Notes under the pieces: generated by a model
The model's input: only the letters and a program-made list of their open reading frames with translations
The model's database searches: none
What the model was told of the DNA's origin: nothing
Assembly (NCBI RefSeq): GCF_003449015.1
Contig: NZ_QRGD01000003.1
Coordinates: 62,001-126,000, forward strand
DNA: 64,000 bases
Source: Aureibaculum luteum
GTDB taxonomy: Bacteria > Bacteroidota > Bacteroidia > Flavobacteriales > Flavobacteriaceae
Direction: 5' to 3'
Shown: positions 61,985-64,000 of the stretch, piece by piece
Layout: each line of letters starts with the position of its first letter
Numbering within the stretch: the first letter of the stretch is position 1
Program-made: the position numbers and the translations under genes

Positions 61985-63064
61985 ATGCAAATCAACACCT
62001 TTAGATTTTTTTTATTAGGATTGTTATTCTCCATTTCCCTTAGCGGATTCGCCTCAGGCGAAGAAAAAACTGGGGACGAAAAGTTCGACCCTAAAGAAAT
62101 GATTATGCATCACGTAAAGGATGCTCATAGTTTTCATCTTTGGGATTGGGACGGACACCCAGTTTCTATTTCCCTTCCTGTTATATTATGGACGGATAAT
62201 GGATTGACTACTTTTATGTCATCTGAATTTCATCATGATAACTCAGGAACGCATATTGTTGAGAAGAATGGCGGTAAATTTGTTAATCTACATGAAAAAG
62301 TATATCAGCTAAATGATGGTGAAACAACTGTTGCATTTGATGCTGAACACCATCCGACTAACGCCGTAAAACCTTATGATTTTTCCATTACTAGAAATGT
62401 ATTTATGATGTGGGTTTCTGTATTGGTACTATTATTTATTTTTATTGGTGCTGCTAGACGTTATAAAAAATCTGAAAATTTTGTACCTAAAGGTATTGCA
62501 AGTTTTGTAGAACCTTTAATCGTTTTTGTAAGAGATGAGATTGCCGTACCAATGATTGGCGAAAAAACATATAAAAGGTATATGCCTTATTTATTAACCA
62601 TTTTCTTCTTTGTTTGGATTAATAATATATTTGGTTTAATACCTATTATAAACGGAGCTAACGTAAGTGGTAATATTGCATTTACCTTTACCCTTGCACT
62701 ATTCACGTTTATTATTACAACTTTGGTAGGTAATAAAAATTATTGGAAACATATTTTCTGGATGCCGGGAGTTCCTGTACCCATGAAAATTTTCTTAATG
62801 CCTATTGAACTAATAGGAATGATGGTGAAACCAATCTCATTAATGATTCGTTTGTTTGCTAACATTACAGCAGGTCACATTATTATATTAGCATTAATGT
62901 CTTTAATATTCGTATTTAAATCAGTTGCTGTTGCACCTGTATCAATTGCTTTTGCATTATTTATTACGGTTATTGAGATTATAGTAACGGCTATTCAAGC
63001 CTACATATTTACAGTATTGTCTGCCCTTTATTTTGGTATGGCAACTGAAGAAGAAGAACATTAA
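61985..63064 (+). CDS. atpB: F1Fo ATP synthase subunit a, with an N-terminal signal peptide
   Basis: 359 residues from the ATG at 61985. A signal peptide (RFFLLGLLFSISLSGFAS) and a soluble periplasmic domain of about 100 residues precede the five-helix core, as in other Bacteroidetes. The essential Arg lies in KPISLMIRLFANITAGH. Subunit a forms the half channels beside the c ring. First gene of the operon atpB-E-F-H and so on. Confidence 0.95.
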   Translation: MQINTFRFFLLGLLFSISLSGFASGEEKTGDEKFDPKEMIMHHVKDAHSFHLWDWDGHPVSISLPVILWTDNGLTTFMSSEFHHDNSGTHIVEKNGGKFVNLHEKVYQLNDGETTVAFDAEHHPTNAVKPYDFSITRNVFMMWVSVLVLLFIFIGAARRYKKSENFVPKGIASFVEPLIVFVRDEIAVPMIGEKTYKRYMPYLLTIFFFVWINNIFGLIPIINGANVSGNIAFTFTLALFTFIITTLVGNKNYWKHIFWMPGVPVPMKIFLMPIELIGMMVKPISLMIRLFANITAGHIIILALMSLIFVFKSVAVAPVSIAFALFITVIEIIVTAIQAYIFTVLSALYFGMATEEEEH

Positions 63065-63085
63065 TAATTAATTTTAAATATTTAA

Positions 63086-63328
<243 letters not shown>

Positions 63329-63332
63329 AAAG

Positions 63333-63374
63333 AAATAAAAGTGTAACGGTTGGTTGCACTTTTATTTTTGTTTA
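63333..63374 (+). terminator. Hairpin with T tract between atpE and atpF
   Basis: Arms AAATAAAAGTG (63333-63343) and CACTTTTATTT (63357-63367), perfectly paired, followed by T-rich sequence. Position inside the operon fits partial termination or RNA protection behind the c-subunit gene. Confidence 0.6.
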
Positions 63375-63398
63375 AAATTAATATATAAAAAATATAAA

Positions 63399-63893
63399 AT
63401 GGATTTAGTAACTCCTGGATTAGGACTTGTTGTTTGGACTGGTATCACCTTTATTATTTTATTGATTATTCTTAGAAAATTTGCTTGGAAACCTATTTTA
63501 GGTGCAGTAGGCGAAAGAGAAGACTCTATAAAAAATGCTTTGTTAGAAGCTGATAAAGCTCGTCAAGAAATGGAAAATTTAAAATCTGATAATGAAAAGA
63601 TTTTAAAAGAAGCCCGTGCAGAAAGAGATGCTATGCTTAAAGATGCTCGTGAGATGAAAAATAATGTAATCTCTGAAGCTAAAGAAGAAGCGAAAACTCA
63701 AGCTAATAAAATTATAGAACAGGCTAAAACTAGTATCCAAAACGAAAAATTAGCAGCTATTACTGATTTAAAAAATCAAGTAGCTGATCTTTCAATAGGC
63801 ATTGCAGAAAAAGTCTTAAAAGAACAACTTTCAAACAAAGACAAACAGGAAAAGCTGGTTGAAAGTATGTTAAACGATGTAAAATTGAACTAG
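63399..63893 (+). CDS. atpF: ATP synthase subunit b
   Basis: 164 residues from the ATG at 63399; the in-frame upstream start at 63354 lies within the hairpin region. One membrane helix (about 9-25) and a long charged coil (KARQEMENLKSDNEKILKEAR) that forms the peripheral stalk. The stop TAG at 63891-63893 is followed immediately by the atpH start. Confidence 0.95.
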   Translation: MDLVTPGLGLVVWTGITFIILLIILRKFAWKPILGAVGEREDSIKNALLEADKARQEMENLKSDNEKILKEARAERDAMLKDAREMKNNVISEAKEEAKTQANKIIEQAKTSIQNEKLAAITDLKNQVADLSIGIAEKVLKEQLSNKDKQEKLVESMLNDVKLN

Positions 63894-64000
63894 ATGAAGC
63901 ATTCAAGAGCTGCCATAAGATACGCCAAAGCTGTTTTAAGTCTATCGTTAGAATTAAAAAAAGCCGACACTATTAATGAAGATATGCAATCTATTGCTTC
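63894..64000 (+). CDS. atpH: ATP synthase subunit delta, 3' end beyond the window
   Basis: The first 35 codons from the ATG at 63894 read MKHSRAAIRYAKAVLSLSLE and on, the N-terminal pattern of the delta subunit (RYAKAL-like). No gap to atpF. The rest of the gene is not in the window. Confidence 0.85.
   Translation, partial: MKHSRAAIRYAKAVLSLSLELKKADTINEDMQSIA

Overview
The window looks like chromosomal DNA of a marine-type member of the Flavobacteriaceae (Bacteroidetes). The evidence is the AT-rich sequence, promoters of the Bacteroidetes type (TAnnTTTG -7 box, usually without a Shine-Dalgarno sequence), many short lipoprotein signal peptides, a type IX secretion lipoprotein of the SprE/PorW type, an exonuclease-DnaE fusion, an S16 protein with an acidic tail, and an ATP synthase a subunit with a signal peptide. 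There is no phage, transposase, CRISPR array, rRNA or tRNA that I can see. The left edge cuts a type III polyketide synthase gene and the right edge cuts atpH.

Layout. 1-4240 (minus strand): a compact five-gene operon of an FAD oxidoreductase, a YceI-type lipid-binding protein, a geranylgeranyl-reductase-like flavoprotein, a SAM methyltransferase and a type III polyketide synthase, probably making a methylated and oxidised phenolic lipid or quinone. 4370-13582: housekeeping and repair genes (tag, a START-type protein, a DPP III-like lipoprotein peptidase, rsgA, a Gfo/Idh oxidoreductase, an NhaC-type antiporter, a GNAT, era). 13768-23312: envelope proteins, namely an orphan lipoprotein, two thioredoxin-fold lipoproteins, a shrunken Mur-ligase-like protein without its P-loop, and a 2162-residue alpha-2-macroglobulin carrying a SusC-like carboxypeptidase-regulatory segment. 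23472-30915: a membrane-anchored phosphatase/nuclease, a cold shock protein, an acidic protein of unknown function, an exported Gfo/Idh oxidoreductase and dnaE. 31227-37000: a BNR-repeat exported protein, kdsB, rpsP-rimM-trmN6. 37128-48496: central carbon and nitrogen metabolism, with a saccharopine-dehydrogenase-like gene, DUF423, pckA (with a LacI-like operator), dinB, and two glutamate dehydrogenases flanking a receiver/PEP-synthase-like fusion protein. 48702-54722: pheS, a retropepsin-like protease, a PurM-like enzyme and a ThuA/sugar-dehydrogenase/cytochrome c fusion. 54961-58466: an ABC exporter, a PadR regulator and a membrane protein split by a frameshift in an A8 run. 58540-64000: sprE, bactofilin, AtpZ-like and DUF6168-like membrane proteins, then atpB-atpE-atpF-atpH.

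Intergenic spaces hold several families of short dispersed palindromes and inverted repeats (near 4290, 9400, 12640, 16670, 23400, 25420, 54750, 57310), one of which appears to have inserted in frame into the alpha-2-macroglobulin gene. The most interesting points for follow-up are the polyketide operon, the P-loop-less Mur ligase remnant, the alpha-2-macroglobulin/SusC-like fusion, the receiver/PEP-binding protein between two unlike glutamate dehydrogenases, the perfect operator-like palindrome over the pckA promoter and the homopolymer frameshift at 58219. All family assignments come from reading the translated sequences from memory; no database search was run.
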